DNA from: Janthinobacterium sp. LM6
GTDB lineage: Bacteria > Pseudomonadota > Gammaproteobacteria > Burkholderiales > Burkholderiaceae_D
Length of the DNA stretch: 64,000 bases
Direction: 5' to 3'
Assembly (NCBI RefSeq): GCF_002002885.1
Contig: NZ_CP019510.1
Span: 4,340,001 to 4,404,000 of the forward strand
Part shown: positions 17,662-25,677 of the stretch, in pieces
Layout: each line of letters begins with the position of its first letter
Position numbering within the stretch: the stretch's first letter is position 1
Notes under the pieces: generated by a model
Told to the model about the DNA's origin: nothing
The model's input: the letters and a program-made list of their open reading frames with translations, nothing else
The model's database searches: none
Position numbers and translations under genes: made by a program

Positions 17662-18221
17662 GCGGCGCCCTTGCGGCGCGCTTCCCACTCGCGGCGCAGC
17701 AAGCCGTACAGGGCCGAATCGCTGACGTGGCCGCCGACGATCCAGCGCTCCGGCAAAAAGCCTTCCTTATTAAAACCCTGGCGTTCCAGGGCGCTGGCCG
17801 AGCCGGCGTTGAGCGGGTCGATATCGGCTTCCAGGCGGTTCAGGTCGCGCTCGATGAACGCGTATTCCAGCAGCGCGGACAGCGCTTCGTGCATATAGCC
17901 ACGGCCCCAGTACGGGCGGCCCAGCGCGTAGCCGATTTCAGCGCGGCGGTTCTGGCGGTGCTCGGAAAACAGGCTGCAGCTGCCCAGGTATTCGCCCGTC
18001 GCCTTCAGCTCGACGGCAAAGCGGAAGAATTCCTCTTTCTCGAAAGCGGCGATGTCCTCGGCAATCTGGCGCGCGGCGCGGCCCGTGTCTTCCCAGGGCG
18101 GTTCGCTGAAATAGCGCATCACTTCGGGATCGGAATGCATGGCGAACTGCGCCGCCTCATCGGACGGTTGCGGCTTGCGCAGGATCAATCGTTCAGTGGT
18201 GATGGTCTTGCTGTAGGTCAT
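17658..18221 (-). CDS. GNAT acetyltransferase (RimJ/RimL type)
   Basis: 187 aa from the ATG at 18221 (GGAGAGCC upstream). It opens with the family signature TERLILRKPQPSDEAAQFA; the acetyl-CoA motif is YALGRPYWGRGYMHEALSALLEYAF, and the C-terminus NAGSASALERQGFNKEG is conserved. It is only distantly related to the GNAT encoded two genes downstream. First gene of a five-gene unit, divergent from the diguanylate cyclase gene. Confidence 0.9.
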   Translation of the reverse strand: MTYSKTITTERLILRKPQPSDEAAQFAMHSDPEVMRYFSEPPWEDTGRAARQIAEDIAAFEKEEFFRFAVELKATGEYLGSCSLFSEHRQNRRAEIGYALGRPYWGRGYMHEALSALLEYAFIERDLNRLEADIDPLNAGSASALERQGFNKEGFLPERWIVGGHVSDSALYGLLRREWEARRKGAA

Positions 18222-18339
18222 GGCTCTCCAGTCTGGCGGCAAACGGACGAATGCTTATTATTTCATGCAACTATAACGATGTGGCAATTTTGTACGCCTG
18301 CTTTTAATGTAGTATGGCAATATTTTCACCATATCATTG

Positions 18340-19953
18340 ATGCAACTTCATGATTCGCCTATGGATGCAGTAAAGAATGCAATAAACAAGGACGCGGCGG
18401 GCACCCTGCCGGCGCAGCCCGAGGTCTTGAGCAAGCACAAGCGGCCAGTGATCGTCTGGGCCAGCATCGCCTTCTTCTGCATGTGCGCCATGCTGCTTGG
18501 CATGACCATCTGGATCGTCTGGTCTTCGCGCGAAGTCCGCCTGCGCGAGAGCAGCGCGGCGACGGAGAACATGGCGCGCGCCCTTGCCACGCAAGCCTAC
18601 ATGGAACTGGAAGTCGCCGATGTCATGCTGGAAGATATCGTCGAACACATCCGCAACGAAGGCAATAATGACGCCACCGGCGAGCGCTTGCAATCGCATC
18701 TGCAGCAGCTGTCGAGGAATATCGTGGAAATTGCCGGCGTCTTCATTTTTGACAGCCAGGGGGACTGGCTGGCCACCTCGTCCGGCGCCATGCAGGACGG
18801 CAACAACGCCGACCGCGATTATTTCACCTATCACAAGACGCATGCGCAGCTGAGCAGCCGCATCAGTGCGCCCGTGCGCAGCAAATCCAGCGGGCAATGG
18901 GTCTTGCCCGTGTCGCGCCGGGTGGAATTGGCGGACGGTTCCTTTGCCGGCGTGGTGCTGGTCACCCTGGGGCTCGCCTCCTTCGAACGCATCTACGATA
19001 GCCTCAACCTTGGCAACACGGGCACGGCATTCTTTGCCCTCGATGACGGTACGCTGATTTACCGGCGGCCGTTCCAGCCCAATATCATCGGCATGGATAT
19101 TTCGTCGGGCGCACTCTTGCGCGCCTACCGCGAAAAAGGGCCGGTGGGCACGGCCATGATGACGGCAAAGGTGGACGAAATCGAACGGCTGTACAGCTAT
19201 CGCCACCTGGAACGCTTTCCCGTCATCGTGGCGGCGGGGCTATCGAAGGAAGACATCTTCGCCGAGTGGCAAAGGCTGAGCATGCAAATCGTGCTGGCGT
19301 CGCTGGCGGCGGGAGCGGCGCTGATCTACCTGTTCCGCAGGCTGATGCGGCAGATTGCCGTACGCGACCGCATCGAAGCCAGCCTGCGCCTGGCCACGGC
19401 GGAGCTGCGGCACGCGAATGCGGATCTGGCGGCGCGGGCGTCGCAAGACGGCTTGACGGGACTGGCCAACCGCCGCTGTTTCGACGAGACGCTGGCTCAG
19501 GAATTGAAGCGTGCCCAACGCAGCGGGCATCCTGTGTCGCTGATCATGCTCGACGTGGATTTCTTCAAGAAATTCAACGACCAGTATGGCCACGTGGCCG
19601 GCGACGGGTGCCTGCAGGCAGTTGCCGGCGCCGTGGCCCGCAGCGTCGGCCGGACCGAAGACCTGGCGGCACGCTATGGCGGCGAAGAGTTCGCCGTGAT
19701 CATGCCCGGCACCAACGCCGCGGGCGCGCTGGAAGTCGCGGAAGCCATCCGCTCGGCCGTGGAAGCCTTGCAGATTCCCCATGCGGCCAGCGCAAATGGC
19801 GTCGTGACGGTCAGCCTGGGCGCGGCCACGCTGCAGCCCGGCCAGCAGCGATGCACAGAGAGCAGCGAACTGATACGCCAGGCCGACGCCTTGCTGTACC
19901 AGTCGAAAAACACGGGCCGCAACCGCGTCAGCGGCGGCGGGCCGGCAGCATGA
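18340..19953 (+). CDS. diguanylate cyclase with periplasmic dCache sensor
   Basis: 537 aa. TM1 (about 30-52), a double-Cache-like periplasmic domain (about 60-300, with the Cache stretch DYFTYHKTHAQLSSRISAPV), TM2 (about 305-325), a short coiled linker and a GGDEF domain with an intact active site GGEEF near residue 447. The inhibitory I-site RTED sits five residues before it, so product inhibition by c-di-GMP is expected. It should make c-di-GMP in response to a small periplasmic ligand. The start is uncertain: ATG at 18340 or 18361, neither with a clear ribosome site. It overlaps the CPBP gene by 4 bases. Confidence 0.9.
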   Translation: MQLHDSPMDAVKNAINKDAAGTLPAQPEVLSKHKRPVIVWASIAFFCMCAMLLGMTIWIVWSSREVRLRESSAATENMARALATQAYMELEVADVMLEDIVEHIRNEGNNDATGERLQSHLQQLSRNIVEIAGVFIFDSQGDWLATSSGAMQDGNNADRDYFTYHKTHAQLSSRISAPVRSKSSGQWVLPVSRRVELADGSFAGVVLVTLGLASFERIYDSLNLGNTGTAFFALDDGTLIYRRPFQPNIIGMDISSGALLRAYREKGPVGTAMMTAKVDEIERLYSYRHLERFPVIVAAGLSKEDIFAEWQRLSMQIVLASLAAGAALIYLFRRLMRQIAVRDRIEASLRLATAELRHANADLAARASQDGLTGLANRRCFDETLAQELKRAQRSGHPVSLIMLDVDFFKKFNDQYGHVAGDGCLQAVAGAVARSVGRTEDLAARYGGEEFAVIMPGTNAAGALEVAEAIRSAVEALQIPHAASANGVVTVSLGAATLQPGQQRCTESSELIRQADALLYQSKNTGRNRVSGGGPAA

Positions 19954-20729
19954 GGCCGCCCATGTCCAGGAAAAGAATCGCCCTCAGCATGCCGCTCGCC
20001 CTCATCGCACTGGCCATCTGGCTGGGCTTGAGCATGGGCGGCCGCTGGCTGGAATCGGCCGGCTATGCCTTGCCGGGCGCAGCCGTCACCGGCCGTATCG
20101 GCCTGTCGTGGGCGCTGGCCGCCCTGTTCGCGCTGGCGCTGCTGCTGGCGTCAAGCCGGCCCCGCGAAGCGGGCCTGTGCGCGCCGCAGCCATGGAAAAC
20201 AGTGTGGCTCGCCTCGCCGCCCCTGCTGTATGCGCTGCTGATGCTGTTGCTGGCCTGGGCCGGCGGCTGGCCGCAGCCGCGCGTGCTGCTGGTCGTCGCG
20301 TGCAATGCGGCGCTGGTGGCCATCTCGGAAGAGCTGATGTTCCGCGCCATCTTGCTGCAAGGCATGCTAGAGCGCTACGCCGTCTGGCCCGCCGTCCTGA
20401 TGTCATCGGCGCTGTTCGGCCTGGCCCATACGGCCAACGGCCTGGCCTCGGGCGACGTCAGCGGTGCCTTGTGGCAAGCCGTGGCCGCCACCCTGCAGGG
20501 CATCGGCTACGCGGCCATCCGCCTGCGCACCCGCTCGATCTGGCCCATGGTGCTCGTGCATGGCTTGTGGGACTACGCGCTGGTGACGGCCACCTTGCCC
20601 AACCCGGCCGAAGATGGCGCGTCGATCCTGCCGTATATCGCCCTGCTGGCCGTGCTGCCCCTGTGCCTGTACGGCGTCTACCTGCTGCGTCCCAGCCAAC
20701 GGGCGGCCATATCTCAATTACAACTATAG
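19950..20729 (+). CDS. CPBP-family intramembrane metalloprotease
   Basis: 259 aa with about seven or eight TM segments. The CPBP (Abi/CAAX-protease-like) motifs are complete: EExxxR as Glu127-Glu128...Arg132 (ISEELMFRAILLQ), FGLAHTANG, and VHGLWDYAL. Relatives include eukaryotic Rce1 and bacterial proteins linked to bacteriocin immunity or membrane-protein processing. It is coupled to the diguanylate cyclase by ATGA overlap; a functional link to c-di-GMP is possible but not shown. Confidence 0.88.
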   Translation: MRPPMSRKRIALSMPLALIALAIWLGLSMGGRWLESAGYALPGAAVTGRIGLSWALAALFALALLLASSRPREAGLCAPQPWKTVWLASPPLLYALLMLLLAWAGGWPQPRVLLVVACNAALVAISEELMFRAILLQGMLERYAVWPAVLMSSALFGLAHTANGLASGDVSGALWQAVAATLQGIGYAAIRLRTRSIWPMVLVHGLWDYALVTATLPNPAEDGASILPYIALLAVLPLCLYGVYLLRPSQRAAISQLQL

Positions 20730-20737
20730 GAACAGAC

Positions 20738-21394
20738 ATGGCGTTTTTTTCACGCGAGTACGAAGTATTTCTGCTGCTTGCCGCGCCCGATGCGCCGTCG
20801 CTGTGGGATGCGGCGCAATGGATGCCGTTTGCCGCCAGCCTCGATGGCCTGATGGCGCAGGCTGGCGCGCGGGGCAAGGCCGCCTTGCGCAGCCATCAAT
20901 ACAATCCCAAGGGCAAGTCAATTCCCTTTGGCCGCCTGGGCTGGGACGCCAAATCGCACGCGAAGTGGACGCACACGCCGGCCACGACGGAAGCCCGCTT
21001 CATGAGCCTGGAAGCATGGGCGCCCACCTGGACCGTCTGCGAAAAGGACAACCAGGCGCCCGATGTGTTCCTCGCCCTGGCCAATGAATCGCTGCTGGGA
21101 CTGGCAGGAAAAACCTTGCAGTTCAGCCAGCGCCTGGTGTGCGCCATCGCCACGGACATGGGCCCGGAAGCGGCCGCCACCTTGCGGCAATCCCTGGCGC
21201 AACTGGCCGCGCAGCAAGACGCCGTCGTCTTCGCCCATACGCACCGCCAGTGGGGCCGCGCCTCGCCGTATGGCGGCTTCACGGGCGCCATCCAGGACAT
21301 GCTGATCGGCGGCCTGTTCCGGCAGGACGACCCGCATGCGCGGCCGCTCGATGACACCGCATTCCAGGATACGTGGAGCAGCATCGGTCATTGA
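20738..21394 (+). CDS. hypothetical soluble protein
   Basis: 218 aa from the ATG at 20738 with AGGA upstream, 8 bases after the CPBP stop, so probably the third gene of that operon. No signal peptide or TM segment. Trp- and Ala-rich, with a conserved-looking centre (SIPFGRLGWDAKSHAKWTHTP) and a C-terminal GGFTGAIQDMLIGGLF segment. I do not recognise the family. Confidence 0.72.
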   Translation: MAFFSREYEVFLLLAAPDAPSLWDAAQWMPFAASLDGLMAQAGARGKAALRSHQYNPKGKSIPFGRLGWDAKSHAKWTHTPATTEARFMSLEAWAPTWTVCEKDNQAPDVFLALANESLLGLAGKTLQFSQRLVCAIATDMGPEAAATLRQSLAQLAAQQDAVVFAHTHRQWGRASPYGGFTGAIQDMLIGGLFRQDDPHARPLDDTAFQDTWSSIGH

Positions 21395-21505
21395 CAGCGC
21401 CTGACATTCCATGGCATCGTTCAGTCATGCAATCGCCATTCCCGCCCCTGCCATCGATTATTGCCGCCATTCCAACGATGGTGGCTTAGCAGAACTGTGA
21501 TTGCC

Positions 21506-21534
21506 AAAGCCGCCCGGGAGGCGGCTTTGATTTG
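21506..21534 (+). terminator. hairpin, weak intrinsic terminator
   Basis: AAAGCCGCC / GGCGGCTTT stem with a CGGGA loop and a short imperfect T tail. It lies about 110 bases after the hypothetical gene and before the P-loop kinase gene. Confidence 0.5.
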
Positions 21535-21586
21535 CAGCAATAGATCAAGACGTCTCGCAGGCATTATTTCTTTCTAGCGAGCGACC

Positions 21587-22093
21587 ATGTCCCCTACTCC
21601 CAGCACCACCGCTTCCCCCACCCTGCACCTCGTGTGCGGCAAAATTGCCTCGGGCAAATCCACCCTGACCGCCCGCCTTGCGGAGGCGCCGCACACCGTG
21701 CGCATCAGCGAAGACAGCCTGCTGGCGCAGCTGTATCCGGGCCGGATCGCCAGTCTGGCCGACTACGCGGCCTGCGCGGCGCTGCTGCGCGCGGCCATCG
21801 CCCCTTTGACCCTGCAGATGCTGCAGGCGGGCGTGTCCGTCGTGCTCGATTTCCCCGCGAATACACCGGCCAGCCGCGCCTGGATGCGCGCACTGTTCCA
21901 GCAGGCGGGTACGCCGCACGTGCTGCATTACCTCGACGTGACGGACGACGAATGCAAGGCGCGCTTGCGCCAGCGCAATGCCAGCGGGCTGCATCCGTTT
22001 TCCACCAGCGACGCGCAATTTGATGAAATCACGCGCCTCTTCGTGCCGCCGCAGGCATCGGAAGGTTTTGAAATCGTGCGGATTGCCGCTTAA
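21587..22093 (+). CDS. P-loop ATPase/kinase-like protein
   Basis: 168 aa. Walker A GKIASGKST at residues 18-26 near the N-terminus; the acidic stretch VVLDFPANTPASR (about 84-96) is in the position of a Walker B / substrate-binding loop, and LRQRNASGLHP resembles the lid of small kinases such as gluconate kinase or zeta-toxin-like ATPases. It probably phosphorylates a small molecule; substrate unknown. It converges with lldD and their stop codons overlap. Confidence 0.82.
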   Translation: MSPTPSTTASPTLHLVCGKIASGKSTLTARLAEAPHTVRISEDSLLAQLYPGRIASLADYAACAALLRAAIAPLTLQMLQAGVSVVLDFPANTPASRAWMRALFQQAGTPHVLHYLDVTDDECKARLRQRNASGLHPFSTSDAQFDEITRLFVPPQASEGFEIVRIAA

Positions 22094-23235
22094 AACGTCC
22101 CCGGCAGCAGGATTTTCTTGTCCACCTGCTGCAGGTCGCGCAAGCCGCAAAACGCCATCGTCAAATCGAGTTCATTGCGGATGATGTCCAGGCATTTGCT
22201 CACGCCCGGGCCGCCCATGGCGCCCAGGCCGTATAAAAACGGGCGGCCGATGTACACGCCTTTCGCGCCCAGTGCCACGGCCTTGATCACGTCCTGCCCC
22301 GAGCGGATGCCGCCGTCCATGTGCACTTCGATCTGGCTGCCGACGGCGTCGACGATGGCGGGCAAGGCTTCGATCGACGATTGCGCGCCGTCGAGCTGGC
22401 GCCCGCCGTGGTTCGAGACGATCAGCGCGTCGGCGCCGCTTTCCACGGCCAGGCGCGCATCTTCCGGGTCCATGATGCCCTTAATGATGAGTTTGCCGCC
22501 CCAGCGCTGCTTGATCCATTCCACGTCCGCCCACGACAGGCTCAGGTCGAATTGCTGCTGCGTCCAGGCCGACAGGGACGACATGTCGGACACGGACGTG
22601 GCGTGGCCGACGATGTTGCCGAAGCCGCGGCGTTTCGTGCCCAGCATGCCCGCCACCCAGCGCGGCTTGGTGGCCATGTTGAAGATGTTGGGAATCGTCA
22701 ATTTCGGCGGCGCCGACAGGCCGTTGCGCAAGTCCTTGTGGCGCTGGCCCAGCACCTGCAAGTCCAAGGTCAGCACGAGCGCGCCGCATTTTGCCGCCTT
22801 GGCGCGGTCGATCAGGCGGTTGATGAATTCGCGGTCTTTCATCACGTACAGCTGGAACCAGAACGGTTTCGTCGTGTTCGCCGCCACGTCCTCGATCGAG
22901 CAAATGCTCATGGTCGACAGGGTGAACGGCACGCCGAATTGCTCGGCCGCCTGGGCCGCGAGAATTTCGCCATCCGCATGCTGCATGCCCGTCAAGCCCG
23001 TGGGCGACAGGGCTACCGGCATCGCTACGTGCTGGCCCACCATGGTCGAGGCCAGGCTGCGGTTTTCCAGGTTGACGGCCACGCGCTGGCGGAATTTGAT
23101 CTTGGCGAAATCGCTGTTGTTGGCGCGGTACGTCGATTCCGTCCAGGAACCGGAATCGGCGTAGTCGTAAAACATGCGCGGCACCCGTTTCTGGGCCAGC
23201 ACGCGCAAGTCTTCGATGCAGGTGATGATACTCAT
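22090..23235 (-). CDS. lldD: FMN-dependent L-lactate dehydrogenase
   Basis: 381 aa, the standard length for LldD. It oxidises L-lactate to pyruvate at the cytoplasmic membrane face, feeding quinones. Alpha-hydroxyacid oxidase family landmarks are present: the N-terminal YDYADSGSWTE, PVALSPTGLTGM, the active-site SNHGGRQLDGA carrying catalytic His and Arg, and the FMN phosphate loop DGGIRSGQDV...GAKGVYIGRPFLYG. GAGGAAACGC precedes the ATG at 23235. No lactate permease or LldR adjoins it. A related substrate such as mandelate is possible, but the sequence looks like LldD. Confidence 0.92.
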   Translation of the reverse strand: MSIITCIEDLRVLAQKRVPRMFYDYADSGSWTESTYRANNSDFAKIKFRQRVAVNLENRSLASTMVGQHVAMPVALSPTGLTGMQHADGEILAAQAAEQFGVPFTLSTMSICSIEDVAANTTKPFWFQLYVMKDREFINRLIDRAKAAKCGALVLTLDLQVLGQRHKDLRNGLSAPPKLTIPNIFNMATKPRWVAGMLGTKRRGFGNIVGHATSVSDMSSLSAWTQQQFDLSLSWADVEWIKQRWGGKLIIKGIMDPEDARLAVESGADALIVSNHGGRQLDGAQSSIEALPAIVDAVGSQIEVHMDGGIRSGQDVIKAVALGAKGVYIGRPFLYGLGAMGGPGVSKCLDIIRNELDLTMAFCGLRDLQQVDKKILLPGTF

Positions 23236-23329
23236 GCGTTTCCTCGGTCGATGGCAAGTCAAGCCATGATCGTGCATTTGCCGGCAATTGTCTATCCGGC
23301 AGGCAATGCCATCGGACGTGGCGCCACGC

Positions 23330-24286
23330 TTACCAGCCGCGCGCGCCGAGGATCTTCTCGCCCAGCGCGGTCAACCGCGCCTGCGGATAGCGCAGTTGTT
23401 CCTTTTCCTCGGGGTCGCCGGGAAACGCATAGCCTTGCGGCGCGCTGCGTTCGCGCCAGCTTTGCACTCTCCAGTCGCGCAGGGTTTGATTGTCTTCCTG
23501 CGCGGGCGTGAAGGAAATGTATTGCGCCAGGCGCACCTGGTCCGTCGACGTGTTCGGGCGGATGCCGTGCGCCAGCAGGCTATTGAAAATCAGCAACTCC
23601 CCTTTCTTCATGGCGATGAATTCCATCGGATACGGCACCGTCGCCAGGTCCGGCTGCCATGGGTTGCGGTCGAGCGGCACCGTCTTGCGCCAGCTCAATA
23701 AATGATTGAACAATTCTGGATAGCACTGGAAACCGCCGCTCTCGGGCGAGGTGTCGGACAGGGCCAGCACGCCTTGCACGTTGACGGGCAGCGGGTCGAG
23801 CGTGGTGTCGGCATCCCAATGGATGAAGCCGCCGAACTTGCGCTTGCCATGGTTCGGCGTGTTCAGGTTGGCGCGGTCGATGGTTACCCACAAATCCTGA
23901 CGGTCCCAGATATCGACAAAGGCGTCGTACACGCGCTGGGTCTGGCGATTATCCCACAGGGTCTGGTTGTGGTAGGCCTCGACCATGCCGGAACCGTTGA
24001 GCTCTTTCATCGCGTGGTCGCGCAACTGCTCCCGGTTCCAGGTGGCGGGGTCGTGCTGGTCGAGTCCCTGGAATTCCCACAGGAAATCGGTTGTGCGGCG
24101 CACCTGTTCCGGCGTCACGGCATCCTTGACGATGACGTAACCGTAGGTTTGCCAGTGCAAAAAGTCGCTGTCGGACAGCACGCGCAGGGGCAGCTGTTTT
24201 TGTATGTCGCGCAACTGGGTTTGTTCCGTGTAAGCCACGGACGGATTGCCGGGACGGTCTTCGCCGTACTGATATCGGTTTTGCAT
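23330..24286 (-). CDS. phytanoyl-CoA dioxygenase (PhyH) family protein
   Basis: 318 aa. It is a Fe(II)/2-oxoglutarate-dependent dioxygenase of the PhyH family: metal ligands His156-x-Asp158 (FIHWDAD) and His240 (LLAHGIRPN, with the Arg that would bind 2-oxoglutarate three residues on). AGGAGACAGCG precedes the ATG. It is divergent from an AraC-type regulator with 113 bases between, which suggests control by that regulator. Substrate unknown; bacterial homologues hydroxylate small metabolites. Confidence 0.88.
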   Translation of the reverse strand: MQNRYQYGEDRPGNPSVAYTEQTQLRDIQKQLPLRVLSDSDFLHWQTYGYVIVKDAVTPEQVRRTTDFLWEFQGLDQHDPATWNREQLRDHAMKELNGSGMVEAYHNQTLWDNRQTQRVYDAFVDIWDRQDLWVTIDRANLNTPNHGKRKFGGFIHWDADTTLDPLPVNVQGVLALSDTSPESGGFQCYPELFNHLLSWRKTVPLDRNPWQPDLATVPYPMEFIAMKKGELLIFNSLLAHGIRPNTSTDQVRLAQYISFTPAQEDNQTLRDWRVQSWRERSAPQGYAFPGDPEEKEQLRYPQARLTALGEKILGARGW

Positions 24287-24399
24287 CGCTGTCTCCTGTG
24301 TTGGTGGGATAGATTGTGCTCCGGCAGTGCCGCGTAAAATGCGTGCGCAGCAACCAAAACTGATACTATCCTGACTATCACTCTCCTTAAAACGTCACA

Positions 24400-25275
24400 A
24401 TGACGCCTTTATTCGAACAAGTCACGATCCCGACGGGCCACTCCTGGGGCTTGCTGTGGCGCGAGCTCGATGCGATTCCCTTCCTCTGGCATTACCATCC
24501 GCAGTTCGAGCTGACCCTGACGGTCAATGCACGGGGGCAACGCTACATCGGCGACCACCTGGGCGACTTCGAACCGGGCGACCTGGTGCTGCTGGGGCCG
24601 AATTTGCCGCACACGTGGTCGGCCAGCGAGCGCATCGACGGCACGCAGCCCATGCTGGCCGTCGTCGTGTGGTTTTCGCTGGAGTGGGTGGAACAGCTGG
24701 CGACCTGTTTTCCGGAGTTGCACGGCGTGCGGCAACTGGCGCGCCGCGCCGGCCCTGCCCTGCATTTTTCTCCGGCAACGAGCGCGCGCAGCGCAGAGAA
24801 ACTGCTGCAGTTGAATGCGCTGCCGGTGCCGCAGCGCCTGCCGCTGTTGCTCGACGTGCTGCTGGACCTGGCTGGCGATGGCGGTGCGCAGCCGCTGGCC
24901 TCGGAAGCGCTGGCGCCGGTGCTTGCCGATGGGCAGCAAAAACGCATGGAAATCGTGTTTGACTTCATGCACGCGCATTTCCGGGAAGAGATTGCACTGG
25001 AAACGCTGGCGCAGCGGGCGGCCCTGTCGCTGGGCGCCTTCCACCGCTGTTTCAAGCGCCACGCGCATTGCACGCCCGGCGAGTACCTGGCGCGGCTGCG
25101 CGTCGGCCGGGCCTGCCAACAGCTGATCGAAAGCAATCTGGCCATCGCCGTCATCGCGCAAGAGGCGGGCTACCGCAACCTCGCGCATTTCAACCGCCAG
25201 TTCCTCGCCGCCAGGCACGTGACGCCGCGCGCGTTTCGCCAGCAATACCGGCGCGGCGCCACAGGCGCAGCGTAA
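24400..25275 (+). CDS. AraC-family transcriptional regulator with cupin sensor
   Basis: 291 aa. The N-terminal cupin domain contains the His-rich strand LWHYHPQFELTLTV and PGDLVLLGPNLPHTW. The C-terminal double HTH (about 190-285) includes LETLAQRAALSLGAFHRCFKR and IAVIAQEAGYRNLAHFNRQF. This is the layout of sugar- or aromatic-sensing AraC regulators. Probable target: the divergent PhyH gene. No obvious ribosome site before the ATG at 24400. Confidence 0.9.
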   Translation: MTPLFEQVTIPTGHSWGLLWRELDAIPFLWHYHPQFELTLTVNARGQRYIGDHLGDFEPGDLVLLGPNLPHTWSASERIDGTQPMLAVVVWFSLEWVEQLATCFPELHGVRQLARRAGPALHFSPATSARSAEKLLQLNALPVPQRLPLLLDVLLDLAGDGGAQPLASEALAPVLADGQQKRMEIVFDFMHAHFREEIALETLAQRAALSLGAFHRCFKRHAHCTPGEYLARLRVGRACQQLIESNLAIAVIAQEAGYRNLAHFNRQFLAARHVTPRAFRQQYRRGATGAA

Positions 25276-25290
25276 ATCCATTCGGAAACG

Positions 25291-25323
25291 AAAAAGGGGA
25301 TCAGATTTTACAATCTGACCCCC
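25291..25323 (-). terminator. intrinsic terminator of the single tRNA-Arg gene
   Basis: On the minus strand a GGGG.TCAGATT / AATCTGA.CCCC hairpin (one bulged base) is followed by TTTTT, starting 7 bases beyond the CCA end of the tRNA. The GGGGTCAGA palindrome may also be a dispersed repeat. Confidence 0.75.
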
Positions 25324-25330
25324 AATATTC

Positions 25331-25407
25331 TGGTGCGGCTGGCAGGAATTGAACCCACGACCCCTTGGTTCGTAGCCAAGTACTCTATCCAGCTGAGCTA
25401 CAGCCGC
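25331..25407 (-). tRNA. tRNA-Arg(ACG)
   Basis: 77 bases including an encoded CCA. Minus-strand cloverleaf: acceptor GCGGCTG...CAGCCGC, D-arm with GCTC, anticodon stem TTGG/CCAA with loop CTACGAA (anticodon ACG), T-arm GTGGGTTCAATTCC. ACG would be edited to ICG and reads CGU/CGC/CGA. It is identical to the three copies at 27959-28350 but separated from them by a 2.2-kb lipoprotein gene, and has its own promoter and terminator. Confidence 0.97.
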
Positions 25408-25417
25408 CTAAGACAAG

Positions 25418-25446
25418 ATTATAGCAGGGCTTTGCAGAATGGCAAA
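25418..25446 (-). promoter_or_regulatory. promoter of the single tRNA-Arg
   Basis: Minus-strand -10 TATAAT (25423-25418) lies 10 bases before the tRNA 5' end. A -35 TTTGCC (25446-25441) is 17 bases further upstream. Confidence 0.65.
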
Positions 25447-25677
25447 GGCGTGGCGGCGATATTTCACAATTGGCGGCCACTCCTGTCTTGCAGCGGCGCA
25501 CGCACGCCGCATACTTGCTCATTTCATCACATTTCCTTCCAGACTGCGGCGCGAAACCGACAGCTTTGTTACTTGTTGGTCATTATTAATGCATCTAAGA
25601 AAAATAAATTGCAATTCATGGAAAACTTTGAGAATGTTTACTAGCAGTAATTTTAATAAAAATACTAAGGGGATACC

